A DNA stretch of 64,000 nt from Flavonifractor sp. AGMB03687 (GTDB taxonomy: Bacteria > Bacillota > Clostridia > Oscillospirales > Oscillospiraceae): assembly GCF_017811815.1 (NCBI RefSeq), contig NZ_JADKZI010000008.1:1-64000 (forward strand). Reading direction: 5' to 3'. Shown in pieces: positions 40,296-47,911 of the stretch. The notes beneath the pieces are model-generated. The model did no database searches and had not been told where the DNA came from. It saw nothing but the letters and a program-made list of their open reading frames with translations. The translations under genes and the position numbers were made by a program. The first letter of the stretch is position 1. Each line of letters starts with the position of its first letter.

Positions 40296-42698
40296 TTACA
40301 GGGTAACGCCGCGGTAGAGAATGGTAGCCATCTCAGCCCGGGTCAGGGTGCCCTTGGGATTGAGCTGGCCCTGGCCGTTGCCCTGGATCACGCCGGCCTG
40401 CACCATGGTGGCCACGGCGGTGCGGGCGGAGGCGCTGACGGAGGCGCTGTCGGGGAAGCGGGCCAGCACCACATCGCTGGCATCCGCCACGCCCCGGTTG
40501 GCCGCCTTCAGGGCCCGGTAGAGGAAGACCATGGCGTCCTCACGGGTGACGGCCTGGGTGGGATAGAACTTGCCGCTGCTGTCGGCAGTGGCGATGCCCA
40601 GGGTCTTGGCGGCAGCCAGCGCGCTGGCATAGTAGCTGTTGGTGGGCACATCGGAGAAGCTGCTGGTCTGGGTGGAGGTGAAGCCGAAGGACCGGCACAG
40701 CATCAGGATGTAGTCGCCCCGGGTCATCTTGCTCAGGGGGCTGTAGGTGGAGCCGGTGCCGGAGCCGGTGGTGATGCCGTACTCGGCCAGGAACTCCACG
40801 GCGGGGATGGCCCAGCTGTAGCCGCTCATGTCGCTGAAGCGGCTGGTGGTGGGCGCGCTCACCATCACGTTGACAGTACCGCTGAAGGTGATGCCTGCAG
40901 CGTCGGTGCCCAGGTAGGGGATGCTCACCAGGCCGGTGTAGCCCGCCTTGGGCACGAAGCTGACCTCACTGAGCTGGTAGTTGCCCACCAGGGAGTACTG
41001 CAGGGCGGCGTTCACCTTGCTCTGATACTTGGCGGGACTCTCATAGCCGTAGTAGAGCTGGCCGCCGTCGGTGGTGGGGGACAGGAAGCGGACGGACATC
41101 AGCAGCTGACCGCCCCGGGCAGCGCAGGCCGTCACAAAGTCCACGGCGCTGAAGTCCACCGCCTTGCCGTTGGTGGTGTAGAGAATCACATTGGGCTCCT
41201 CCAGCTCGGAGAAGGTGATCTTCACCTGGCCGTCAAAAGACCGGCCGTTGGTGGCTTTGCCGCTGAAGGGGATGGTGACGGTGTCGCTGGTGCTGCTGCC
41301 GGGCACGAAGGTCACATCGTCCAGGCTGGGGGTGGAGGAGCGGTAATAGTTCTCTCTGCCCACCGTGCTCTGGCCGGACTGGTTGTACTTGTAGTACAGG
41401 TAGCCGTTGCGGCTGCTGGAGGTGAAATCAAAGCTCACATAGCTCAGGTTGGAGCCGGTCTCCTTGGAGCAGGCATTGTTGAAGGTACCGGACTGGAAGG
41501 TCACGCTGCCGCCGCTGCTGGCCTGGAGCTCGATGGTCACGTCGCCGCTGGCGGCGTCACCCACGCGGATGACCAGATCGCCGGAGAAGCTCTTCCTGTT
41601 GTCCGTTTTTCCGGTAAAGGGAACTCTGACGCTGCCCTCATAATTGCGGGCGGGTACAAACGTGATGTCATTGATCTCATCATAGCTGTACATTCTCTCG
41701 TCCACTTTGGCCTGATTTCTGCCATCGTAGTCGTAATAGAACACGCCCTTGCCGGAGGAGGGCAGACTGGTAAACTGGATCTGGGCGATGCTGTCCCGCA
41801 CCGCGTCTATGGTATAGGCGTCAAAATCCTTCCAGTTCAGGGTAACCGTGTCGTTCTTGTCCACATCATAGGTCACGTCGCCCTCGGCGGACGCGCTTTT
41901 TCCGACATAAATGACCATTTCGCCGGTGAAGCTCTCGCTCTCGTTCGACTTGCCGCTGAAGGGCAGGGTCACGGTGCCCTCATAGTTCCGGGCGGGCACA
42001 AAGGTCAGGCTGTTAATGGCGTCCGCGTAATAGCGGACGTTCTCCCCCGCCTCCTCTTCATTCCGGGTGCCGTAGTCGCAGTAGAGCGTACCCCTGCTGG
42101 AGGATGGCAGATCGGTAAACTTGATGGACTCGATCTTGGTGCCGGAAGGCAGTTTCTCATAAACGTAGTCATCAAAGTCGGCCCTGCTCAGATCCAGCGT
42201 CTTGTTCACGTTGATCTCATAGGTCAGCAGGCCGTCAGAAGAGGAGGACCCCCGGGCGGCAGTCACCGTGACCTTTATCGTGCCGCTATAGCTCCTGCTG
42301 AAAAATGTTCCCCTGTCGCTCTCGCCCTCAAAGGGGATGTAGACAGTGCCCTCAAAATCCTCATTGGGTTCAAACACCAGCTGATAGAAATCATTGTAAT
42401 CGATCGCCCGTCCCTCACAGACCTGCTCCTGATCTCCTCTGGAATTATACTCATAATAGAGGGTGCCCTCCCGGTAAACGGGCAGGTCAGTAAACCTGAT
42501 GTCGCTCATGCCATAGCCGGTCTCATCGCTGCAGTAGTCGTTGAAGGTATCGTCCTCGATTTTCAGGATCTCGTCCGCCCGCACCTCATAATTCATGTTC
42601 GGTCGGGCCGCCAGGGCTCCGGGCAGCATACCGGCCACCAGGGCCAGGCAGGTGCCCGCGGACAGCAGCCGCGTCAGGCTCTTTCGCATCCACTTCAT
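40296..42698 (-). CDS. Surface protein with tandem 100-residue repeats and C-terminal SLH domains
   Basis: A secreted protein of 800 residues. Signal peptide (LLSAGTCLALVAGMLPGALA), then about six tandem repeats of roughly 100 residues, each with a variant of IRFTDLPVYREGTLYYEY, a Tyr/Asp-rich turn, VFEPNEDFEGTVYIPFEGES and a strand such as TFFSRSYSGTIKVTV (examples KFTDLPSSSRGTLYCDYGTR, QFTSLPSSGKGVFYYDYDGR). Three SLH domains close the protein (YSWAIPAVEFLAEYGITTGS, TREDAMVFLYRALKAANRG, TRAEMATILYRGVTL). The repeats look like an adhesin stalk. AAGGAG is 10 nt before the ATG, with its own promoter. Confidence 0.9.
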   Translation of the reverse strand: MKWMRKSLTRLLSAGTCLALVAGMLPGALAARPNMNYEVRADEILKIEDDTFNDYCSDETGYGMSDIRFTDLPVYREGTLYYEYNSRGDQEQVCEGRAIDYNDFYQLVFEPNEDFEGTVYIPFEGESDRGTFFSRSYSGTIKVTVTAARGSSSSDGLLTYEINVNKTLDLSRADFDDYVYEKLPSGTKIESIKFTDLPSSSRGTLYCDYGTRNEEEAGENVRYYADAINSLTFVPARNYEGTVTLPFSGKSNESESFTGEMVIYVGKSASAEGDVTYDVDKNDTVTLNWKDFDAYTIDAVRDSIAQIQFTSLPSSGKGVFYYDYDGRNQAKVDERMYSYDEINDITFVPARNYEGSVRVPFTGKTDNRKSFSGDLVIRVGDAASGDVTIELQASSGGSVTFQSGTFNNACSKETGSNLSYVSFDFTSSSRNGYLYYKYNQSGQSTVGRENYYRSSTPSLDDVTFVPGSSTSDTVTIPFSGKATNGRSFDGQVKITFSELEEPNVILYTTNGKAVDFSAVDFVTACAARGGQLLMSVRFLSPTTDGGQLYYGYESPAKYQSKVNAALQYSLVGNYQLSEVSFVPKAGYTGLVSIPYLGTDAAGITFSGTVNVMVSAPTTSRFSDMSGYSWAIPAVEFLAEYGITTGSGTGSTYSPLSKMTRGDYILMLCRSFGFTSTQTSSFSDVPTNSYYASALAAAKTLGIATADSSGKFYPTQAVTREDAMVFLYRALKAANRGVADASDVVLARFPDSASVSASARTAVATMVQAGVIQGNGQGQLNPKGTLTRAEMATILYRGVTL

Positions 42699-42756
42699 GT
42701 TCGCATCGCTCCTTCCAAAACGTCAGTGGTATGGTTGGTTCCGTCTCATACCCATG

Positions 42757-42785
42757 ATTATCTCTTATTTCAGACGAAATGTCCA
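42757..42785 (-). promoter_or_regulatory. Sigma-A promoter of the repeat-SLH gene
   Basis: Minus strand TGGACA (42780-42785), 17-nt spacer, GATAAT (42757-42762), each 5 of 6 to consensus. Confidence 0.62.
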
Positions 42786-42825
42786 GCGCAATGGTTCCCG
42801 GTTCTTAAAATGAATTTCAGCCGGG

Positions 42826-42865
42826 CAAAGCCGCCGCCCGCCGGGAACTTCCGGCGGGCGGCGGC
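42826..42865 (-). terminator. GC-rich hairpin terminator after the feo locus
   Basis: Perfect 15-bp stem GCCGCCGCCCGCCGG / CCGGCGGGCGGCGGC with TTTG after it on the minus strand, 21 nt beyond the shifted-frame stop at 42886. Confidence 0.7.
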
Positions 42866-42885
42866 AGAGAGGGGAACTGTATTTG

Positions 42886-43195
42886 TCAGGCCGGCACAGC
42901 GTCCAGCCAGCCGGACCCGAAGCAGCGGCGGGGCAGCTGACACACGGCGGCACAAGCCGCCCTCCGTGCCTCCTCCCCGGACAGGTCCATCCTGGCCCGG
43001 GCCGGTCAGGTGGATCTTGCCGTAGCGCTCCTTATCCACCAGACGCTTGTCAATGAGGATGGACATCATACTGGTAACCGACGCGCGGGAGACCGCCAGA
43101 GACTGGGCAATGTCCTTGGAGGATACCTCCAGCCGGACCTTGGACAGGTCGTAGATGGTCAGCAGATAGCGGATGTTGGTGTTGGTCAGTTCCAT
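42886..43195 (-). pseudogene. Frameshifted DtxR/MarR-like metalloregulator
   Basis: The first 65 residues form a good winged helix: MELTNTNIRYLLTIYDLSKV, KDIAQSLAVSRASVTSMMSI, LIDKRLVDKERYGKIHLT. After IHLT, near 43012, the reading frame loses sense; a shift of -1 restores a plausible C-terminus (ARMDLSGEEARRAACAAVCQ, then LPRRC) ending at 42886, directly before a terminator. The shift lies in the GC run GACCGGCCCGGGCC, so a sequencing error or a real lesion are both possible. Several metal-binding residues may also be missing. It has AAGGAG 6 nt before the ATG at 43195 and lies downstream of feoB, so it was probably the iron-responsive regulator of this locus. Confidence 0.62.
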
Positions 43196-43209
43196 GGTAT
43201 GCTCCTTCC

Positions 43210-43386
43210 TTAGGACTGGGTGGGTTCTTCGTGGTGGGAATGGCACAGGCCGGAGCATCCGCAGCTCCCGCAAGAGCCGCCGCAGGAGCAGCTGCTCTTG
43301 CCCTGACGCCGGTTCTGGACGCCGCGATAAGCGATGACCGCGCACACCGCAAAAATGGCGAAGCTGATGAGAATGGTGGATAGCAT
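43210..43386 (-). CDS. FeoB-associated Cys-rich membrane peptide
   Basis: A 58-residue peptide: one TM helix (TILISFAIFAVCAVIAYRG), a basic turn (VQNRRQGK) and a cysteine-rich tail SSCSCGGSCGSCGCSGLC with HSHH. It matches the FeoB-associated Cys-rich membrane protein family found after feoB in Firmicutes, thought to assist Fe2+ entry or GTPase regulation. AAAGGAG lies 8 nt before the ATG. It lies between feoB and the regulator pseudogene on the same strand. Confidence 0.9.
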   Translation of the reverse strand: MLSTILISFAIFAVCAVIAYRGVQNRRQGKSSCSCGGSCGSCGCSGLCHSHHEEPTQS

Positions 43387-43425
43387 AGTAACTGCTCCTT
43401 TCTGGATGGGGATGGGCGGGCCGCC

Positions 43426-45804
43426 TTACTTGGCGGCGGCCACCGCCCGCAGGTTGACGTCGGATTCCTCGTACTTATTCTTGCGCACCAGCAGGTAGAT
43501 GAGGCCCACCAGGCAGATGAGAGCGGCCACAGTGCCCACACCGAAGGACACCTGGCCCAGGATGAGCCCACCGATCTGGTAGACGATGAGGGAAATCACA
43601 TAGGCGAAGCCGCACATGTAGCCGATGGCGGCCAGGGTCCACTTGGGGCTGTTCATCTCCCGCTTGATGGCGCCCATGGCGGCAAAGCAGGGGGCGCACA
43701 GCAGGTTGAAGATCATGAAGGAGTAAGCGGAGATGGCGGTGAAGTGGGCGGCGATCTGCAGAGTCTGGTTGCCCGGGAAGAGCACGCCAAAGGTGGACAC
43801 CACTTCCTCCTTGGCGATGAGGCCGGTGACCACCGCCACGGTGGCCTGCCAGGTACCGAAGCCAAGGGGAGCGAAGATAAAGGCCACCGCGTGACCCACA
43901 GCGGCCAGCAGGGAGTCGTTGTTGTCCTCCACCATCTGGAACACGCCGTCCACAAAGCCGAAGCCCTGGAGGAACCACAGGATGACGGAGGAGAGGAGGA
44001 TGACGGTACCGGCCCGCTTGATGAAGGACCAGCCACGTTCCCACATGGCCCGCAGCACGTTGCCGGCAGCGGGGGCGTGGTAGGCGGGCAGCTCCATGAC
44101 GAAGGGAGCGGGATCGCCGGCAAAGCCCTTTGTCTTCTTCAGGATGATGCCGGAGAGTACCACCGCTGCCACGCCGATGAAGTAGGCGGAGGTGGCCACC
44201 CAGGCGGAGCCGCCGAACAGGGCACCGGCAAACAGGGCGATAATGGGCATCTTAGCGCCGCAGGGAATAAAGCCGGTGGTCATGATGGTCATGCGCCGGT
44301 CCCGCTCCTGCTCAATGGTGCGGGAGGCCATGATGCCGGGCACACCGCAGCCGGTGGCCACCAGCATGGGGATGAAGCTCTTGCCGGACAGACCGAAGCG
44401 GCGGAAGATCCGGTCCATGATGAAGGCCACGCGAGCCATGTAGCCGCAGTCCTCCAGCAGGGCCAGCAGCAGGAAGAGCACCAGCATCTGGGGCACAAAA
44501 CCCAGCACCGCGCCCACGCCGCCGATGATGCCGTCCAGGATGAGGGTCTGAACCACAGGGTGGGTGTTCCAGCTGGTCAGGGCATTCTCAACCAGCACGG
44601 GAATACCGGGTACCCAGGTGCCGTAGTCGTTGGGATCGGGCTCGGACACCTGGAGGGCGGCCTGATAGGCCTCCTCGGTGACAGGCACCACGGTGGTCTC
44701 GCCGGTCTCGTCGTCGTAGAAGTAAACCTCGCTGTCGCCGGCTTCATAGCCCGCGATCATGGCGGAGGCCTCCTCCCAGGCGCCGGAGTCTTCCTCCCAG
44801 GCGTCCACGTCGGCGGTGAAAGGAACGAACCAGCCGTCGCCGAACAGGCCGTCGTTGGCCCAATCAGTAGCCCGGGTACCGATGGCAAAGGCGCTGCCGC
44901 CCATGGCAATGGAATACACCAGGATCATCACCGCCACAAAGATGGGCAGGGCCAGGATGCGGTTGGTGACGATGCGGTCGATCTTGTCGGAGGTGGTCAT
45001 AGAGTGGGCGGCCTTCTTCTTTTTCACAGCCTTGCCCACCACGGAGCTGATGTAGGAGTAGCGCTGGTTGGTGATGATGCTCTCGGCGTCGTCGTCCAGC
45101 TCCCGCTCGCAGTCGGCGATGTGGGCCTCCAGGTGCTCCTTCAGCTCGCCGGTCAGGTTGAGGGAGGCAAGCACCTTCTCGTCCCGCTCGAAGACCTTGA
45201 TGGCGTACCAGCGGAGATACCGCTCATCCACCAGATCAGCGATGGACTCCTCGATGTGGGCGATGGCGTGCTCCACACTGCCGGTGAACACATGGGGCAG
45301 CTCGCCGGCCTTGTGGCTCTTGGCCAGCTCCACCGCCTTCTGGGCGGCCTCCTTGCCGCCCTCGCCCTTCAGGGCGCTCATCTCCACCACCTGGCAGCCC
45401 AGGGCGTCGCCCAGCTTCTTCAGGTCAATGACGTCCCCGTTCTTGCGCACCAGGTCGATCATGTTGACAGCCACCACCACCGGGATGCCCAGCTCGATGA
45501 GCTGGGTGGTGAGGTACAGATTGCGCTCGATGTTGGTGCCGTCCACAATGTTCAGGATGGCGTCCGGCTTCTCGTTGACCAGGTAGTTCCGGGCCACCAC
45601 CTCTTCCAGGGTGTAGGGGGACAGGGAATAGATGCCGGGCAGGTCCTGGATGATCACATCCTTGTTGCCCTTCAGCTTGCCCTCTTTCTTTTCCACCGTC
45701 ACGCCGGGCCAGTTGCCCACGTATTGGCTGGAGCCGGTCAGGGCATTGAACAGGGTGGTCTTACCGCAGTTCGGGTTGCCCGCCAGCGCGATCTTCAACT
45801 CCAT
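43426..45804 (-). CDS. feoB: FeoB, Fe2+ transporter with GTPase domain
   Basis: A 792-residue ferrous-iron transporter. G1 ALAGNPNCGKTTLFNALTG, G2 TVEKKEG, G3 IIQDLPGIYSLSPYT and G4 VAVNMIDLV form the N-terminal GTPase, followed by the helical regulator domain (to about 275) and the membrane core with two Gate motifs (GCGVPGIMASRTIEQERDRR; APCFAAMGAIKREMNS). Unusual: an acidic stretch of about 100 residues (near 310-415, AWEEDSGAWEEASAMIAGYE) between the first and second TM groups should lie outside the membrane. GGGAG is 7 nt before the ATG and a metal-type operator is 20 bp upstream. Confidence 0.95.
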   Translation of the reverse strand: MELKIALAGNPNCGKTTLFNALTGSSQYVGNWPGVTVEKKEGKLKGNKDVIIQDLPGIYSLSPYTLEEVVARNYLVNEKPDAILNIVDGTNIERNLYLTTQLIELGIPVVVAVNMIDLVRKNGDVIDLKKLGDALGCQVVEMSALKGEGGKEAAQKAVELAKSHKAGELPHVFTGSVEHAIAHIEESIADLVDERYLRWYAIKVFERDEKVLASLNLTGELKEHLEAHIADCERELDDDAESIITNQRYSYISSVVGKAVKKKKAAHSMTTSDKIDRIVTNRILALPIFVAVMILVYSIAMGGSAFAIGTRATDWANDGLFGDGWFVPFTADVDAWEEDSGAWEEASAMIAGYEAGDSEVYFYDDETGETTVVPVTEEAYQAALQVSEPDPNDYGTWVPGIPVLVENALTSWNTHPVVQTLILDGIIGGVGAVLGFVPQMLVLFLLLALLEDCGYMARVAFIMDRIFRRFGLSGKSFIPMLVATGCGVPGIMASRTIEQERDRRMTIMTTGFIPCGAKMPIIALFAGALFGGSAWVATSAYFIGVAAVVLSGIILKKTKGFAGDPAPFVMELPAYHAPAAGNVLRAMWERGWSFIKRAGTVILLSSVILWFLQGFGFVDGVFQMVEDNNDSLLAAVGHAVAFIFAPLGFGTWQATVAVVTGLIAKEEVVSTFGVLFPGNQTLQIAAHFTAISAYSFMIFNLLCAPCFAAMGAIKREMNSPKWTLAAIGYMCGFAYVISLIVYQIGGLILGQVSFGVGTVAALICLVGLIYLLVRKNKYEESDVNLRAVAAAK

Positions 45805-45823
45805 CTTCTTGCTCCCTTCTCAA

Positions 45824-45837
45824 TTAGTTCTCACTAA
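45824..45837 (-). promoter_or_regulatory. Metalloregulator-type operator before feoB
   Basis: TTAGT-TCTC-ACTAA palindrome 20 bp before the feoB start, matching the TTAGY-N4-RCTAA pattern in front of feoA. It resembles DtxR/IdeR-type boxes. Confidence 0.6.
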
Positions 45838-45848
45838 CCATTGTTCTG

Positions 45849-45871
45849 AAAAAAGGCCGTCCTCCGACGGC
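45849..45871 (-). terminator. Intrinsic terminator between feoA and feoB
   Basis: Stem GCCGTC / GACGGC with a 4-nt loop, then CTTTTTT on the minus strand. It splits the feoAA transcript from feoB or lets only part through. Confidence 0.7.
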
Positions 45872-45881
45872 ACAGGGTGGA

Positions 45882-46103
45882 TTACCCCACCTCGATCATT
45901 TCAGCATCGGCGCGGCGCACACTGAGCTCGTAGCCCCGCACGTTCAGCTCCATGGGGTCCCCCAGGGGAGCCACCTTGCGGATCTGGATGTTCACGCCCT
46001 TGGTGATGCCCATATCCATGATACGGCGCTTCACCGCACCCTCGCCGTGGAGGCGTACCACCGTGACGGTATCCCCCACCTTGGCGTCCTTCAAAGTTCT
46101 CAT
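45882..46103 (-). CDS. feoA: FeoA-family SH3-like protein (second copy)
   Basis: A 73-residue FeoA protein: MRTLKDAKVGDTVTVVRLHG, EGAVKRRIMDMGITKGVNIQ, PLGDPMELNVRGYELSVRRA. FeoA proteins bind the cytoplasmic part of FeoB and support Fe2+ uptake. This copy keeps the full GxxxRRRxMDMG signature and is likely the FeoB partner. It follows the other FeoA by 13 nt. Confidence 0.93.
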   Translation of the reverse strand: MRTLKDAKVGDTVTVVRLHGEGAVKRRIMDMGITKGVNIQIRKVAPLGDPMELNVRGYELSVRRADAEMIEVG

Positions 46104-46116
46104 TGCTCTGCTCCTC

Positions 46117-46329
46117 TCAGATCATGATTCGTCCGGCCATGTTCCGGTCCAGGGCGATGCGGCTGTCCTTGACCTGCACGATCAGGTTTCCGCCCATCTC
46201 ACTGACCACGGTGACCGTGGCGTCCATTACAAAACCAAGCTCAGCCAGGTGCTGATGGATCTCATCCTTTCCCGTGATCTTGCGGATGGTCACCGGTTCC
46301 CCCCGGCCTGCCAATGTCAGCGGCATCAT
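46117..46329 (-). CDS. feoA: FeoA-family SH3-like protein (first copy)
   Basis: A 70-residue FeoA paralogue: MPLTLAGRGEPVTIRKITG, KDEIHQHLAELGFVMDATV, VVSEMGGNLIVQVKDSRIAL, DRNMAGRIMI. It differs from the second copy in the loop after the L-x-x-L-G-F helix; paired FeoA genes are usual in Clostridia and one may be regulatory. First gene after the promoter at 46404-46432; GGAGGGAGG stands before the ATG. Confidence 0.92.
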   Translation of the reverse strand: MMPLTLAGRGEPVTIRKITGKDEIHQHLAELGFVMDATVTVVSEMGGNLIVQVKDSRIALDRNMAGRIMI

Positions 46330-46370
46330 AGGTCCTCCCTCCAGCGGCGGCTCTCCCGCCTTTCATCATT

Positions 46371-46432
46371 GGTTAGCACAAGCTAACCTCTTTAGCGAGT
46401 ATGAGTTTACATCAACTAACCGATATTGTCAA
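46371..46432 (-). promoter_or_regulatory. feo promoter with two metalloregulator-type boxes
   Basis: Minus strand TTGACA (46427-46432), 17-nt spacer, TAAACT (46404-46409). A perfect palindrome GGTTAGC-TTGT-GCTAACC (46371-46388) lies just downstream of the start, and a half-matching TTAGTTGATGTAAA (46406-46419) covers the -10. The inner TTAGC-N4-GCTAA matches the box before feoB, consistent with an iron-dependent DtxR-type repressor. Confidence 0.75.
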
Positions 46433-46473
46433 TCCCCTTTTTTTAAAATTTTTCCTGCCGCTTCTCCTCCGCC

Positions 46474-46502
46474 TTGACTCGTGCATATGTTTTATTTATA
46501 AT
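46474..46502 (+). promoter_or_regulatory. Sigma-A promoter of the TIGR04076 gene
   Basis: TTGACT (46474-46479), 17-nt spacer, TATAAT (46497-46502). Confidence 0.8.
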
Positions 46503-46531
46503 GGGACCATCTGAATGTGGGAGGTGTCCCT

Positions 46532-46846
46532 GTGAAACAGGTGAAAATCACGGTCCTGCGCAAGCAGCTCTATCCCGACCTTGTCCGACGCTATCTGACG
46601 GAGCCGCCAGAGGAATGTATCTGCGATTTCTTTGAAGAGGGCGACGTATTTCTCTATGCCGGCGGGGCGGAAATGCCCCAGGGCTTTTGTCCCTGGGCCT
46701 GGATCGACATTTACCGCTCGGTTTCCGCCCTGTCCTGTGGGGCCACCTACACGCCCTGGCAGCGGGATGAGGGTACCTCGGTGGTATGCTGTACCGACGG
46801 CATCCGCCCGGTCAGCTTCCTGTTGGAAGCGGTGGACCCTGCCTGA
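46532..46846 (+). CDS. TIGR04076-family small protein, GTG start
   Basis: A 104-residue protein: VKITVLRKQLYPDLVRRYLT, CICDFFEEGDVFLYAGGAEM, PQGFCPWAWIDIYRSVSALS, SVVCCTDGIRPVSFLLEAVD. The paired cysteines (CxC, FCPWAW, CCTDGIRPV) are the hallmark of TIGR04076, a family of unknown function in anaerobes that may bind metal or an Fe-S centre. Start is GTG 46532, 7 nt after GGGAGG. It is monocistronic and divergent from feo, which may be coincidence. Confidence 0.82.
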   Translation: MKQVKITVLRKQLYPDLVRRYLTEPPEECICDFFEEGDVFLYAGGAEMPQGFCPWAWIDIYRSVSALSCGATYTPWQRDEGTSVVCCTDGIRPVSFLLEAVDPA

Positions 46847-46851
46847 GCAGC

Positions 46852-46880
46852 AAAAAACGGGCGGCCACAAGGGCCGCCCG
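46852..46880 (-). terminator. Intrinsic terminator
   Basis: Stem CGGGCGGCC / GGCCGCCCG with TTTTTT following on the minus strand; ends the phospholipase-like gene and probably the convergent TIGR04076 gene. Confidence 0.8.
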
Positions 46881-46904
46881 AATTCGTTCTATTTGATAGA
46901 ATTG

Positions 46905-47750
46905 TCAGGAGAGGGCCCCGCTGTGCACGGTGTTCCAGCCCTGCTCCCCCGCCTGGGGCGTGCCCTTGAAATCCCGGTCGAACCAGGCGGGCACGGGAGC
47001 CTCCTCCCGGATGGCCTGGAAGAAGGCGTCGATCTGGCGGGTGGTCTCGTCCACCGCCCCCTCCAGCAGCCGGTCCAGGTGGGCGCTGCTCTCCAGGGAG
47101 GCGGGATGGGGGGTCTCCTTCAGGGCCACGTCCTTGGCGGATTGGATGGGGAGCATCCGGCTCACCGCCCCGATGACCCTGCCTCGGCGGGTACCGCAGG
47201 AGCGGGCGAAAAAGTCCAGATAGAAGTTCATGGCCTTGTAGGCCCGGCGGACCTGCCGGGGAGAGGCGTGGACATAGGCGCAGGCGGCGGCATCCCACAC
47301 CTGGCTGCCCTTGTGGGGCGGCACAGGCAGGTGGGCCTGACTGCCGGCGTCCAGACCGTCGCCGGCCATGAGCATCCGGTCAAACTCTCCCTCCATGGCC
47401 ATGTGGGAGATGGGGCCCTCGGCGGAGCGCTCGTCCACGTAGCCGTGGCAGGCGCTGTCCAGGGCCAGGTGACACAAAAAGCCGGCCCCGTAGCCCACCG
47501 ACATGGGCACCTGGGCCTCGATGGCCTGCCGCAGCCGCTCCACAGCGGGCAGGGCGGAATTGCGGTGCATCCGCACCCCCTCCCGGCGCACGGCGTTGGG
47601 GCGGATGGGCTGATAGAAAAACAGCGGGTCGGGTCCCAGGCAGCCCAGGTCAAAGGCTTCCCGCTCGCGGTCGATGGCCTGAGCCAGCGGCGCCGGCAGG
47701 CCGCCCAGGACTTTATCTCCAAACTTCAGATGCGCGTAGTAATTTGGCAT
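46905..47750 (-). CDS. Zinc-dependent phospholipase C-like protein
   Basis: A 281-residue protein of the Zn_dep_PLPC type: MPNYYAHLKFGDKVLGGLPA, AFDLGCLGPDPLFFYQPIRP, HLALDSACHGYVDE (H-x3-D-x3-H pattern) and early His residues that would bind zinc. No signal peptide is visible, unlike secreted clostridial alpha-toxins; this cytoplasmic form is widespread in gut Firmicutes and its substrate is unknown. ATG at 47750 has GGAG 10 nt upstream; three codon-spaced alternatives further up lack it. Confidence 0.85.
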   Translation of the reverse strand: MPNYYAHLKFGDKVLGGLPAPLAQAIDREREAFDLGCLGPDPLFFYQPIRPNAVRREGVRMHRNSALPAVERLRQAIEAQVPMSVGYGAGFLCHLALDSACHGYVDERSAEGPISHMAMEGEFDRMLMAGDGLDAGSQAHLPVPPHKGSQVWDAAACAYVHASPRQVRRAYKAMNFYLDFFARSCGTRRGRVIGAVSRMLPIQSAKDVALKETPHPASLESSAHLDRLLEGAVDETTRQIDAFFQAIREEAPVPAWFDRDFKGTPQAGEQGWNTVHSGALS

Positions 47751-47864
47751 GTTCCTGTATCTCCCTCCTGTCATAGTCCATAGCAGTCCATTTTATAGCT
47801 TCATTCTAACACGCTGTTCCAGAGAGAGAAAGCAAAAAAATATTAAATCTTTCGACATACAGAG

Positions 47865-47900
47865 AAAAAAAGGGAGCGTCCCACGGGACGCTCCCTTTTT
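47865..47900 (-). terminator. Intrinsic terminator of the liv operon
   Basis: Stem GGGAGCGTCCC / GGGACGCTCCC with A-run and T-run on both sides, 12 nt past the livF stop. Confidence 0.88.
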
Positions 47901-47911
47901 GTTCGGTTTTC

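Noticed and set aside
43196-43345. N-terminal extension of the DtxR-like ORF to 43345
   Set aside because: It overlaps the FeoB-associated peptide in another frame and lacks an RBS; ATG 43195 has AAGGAG.
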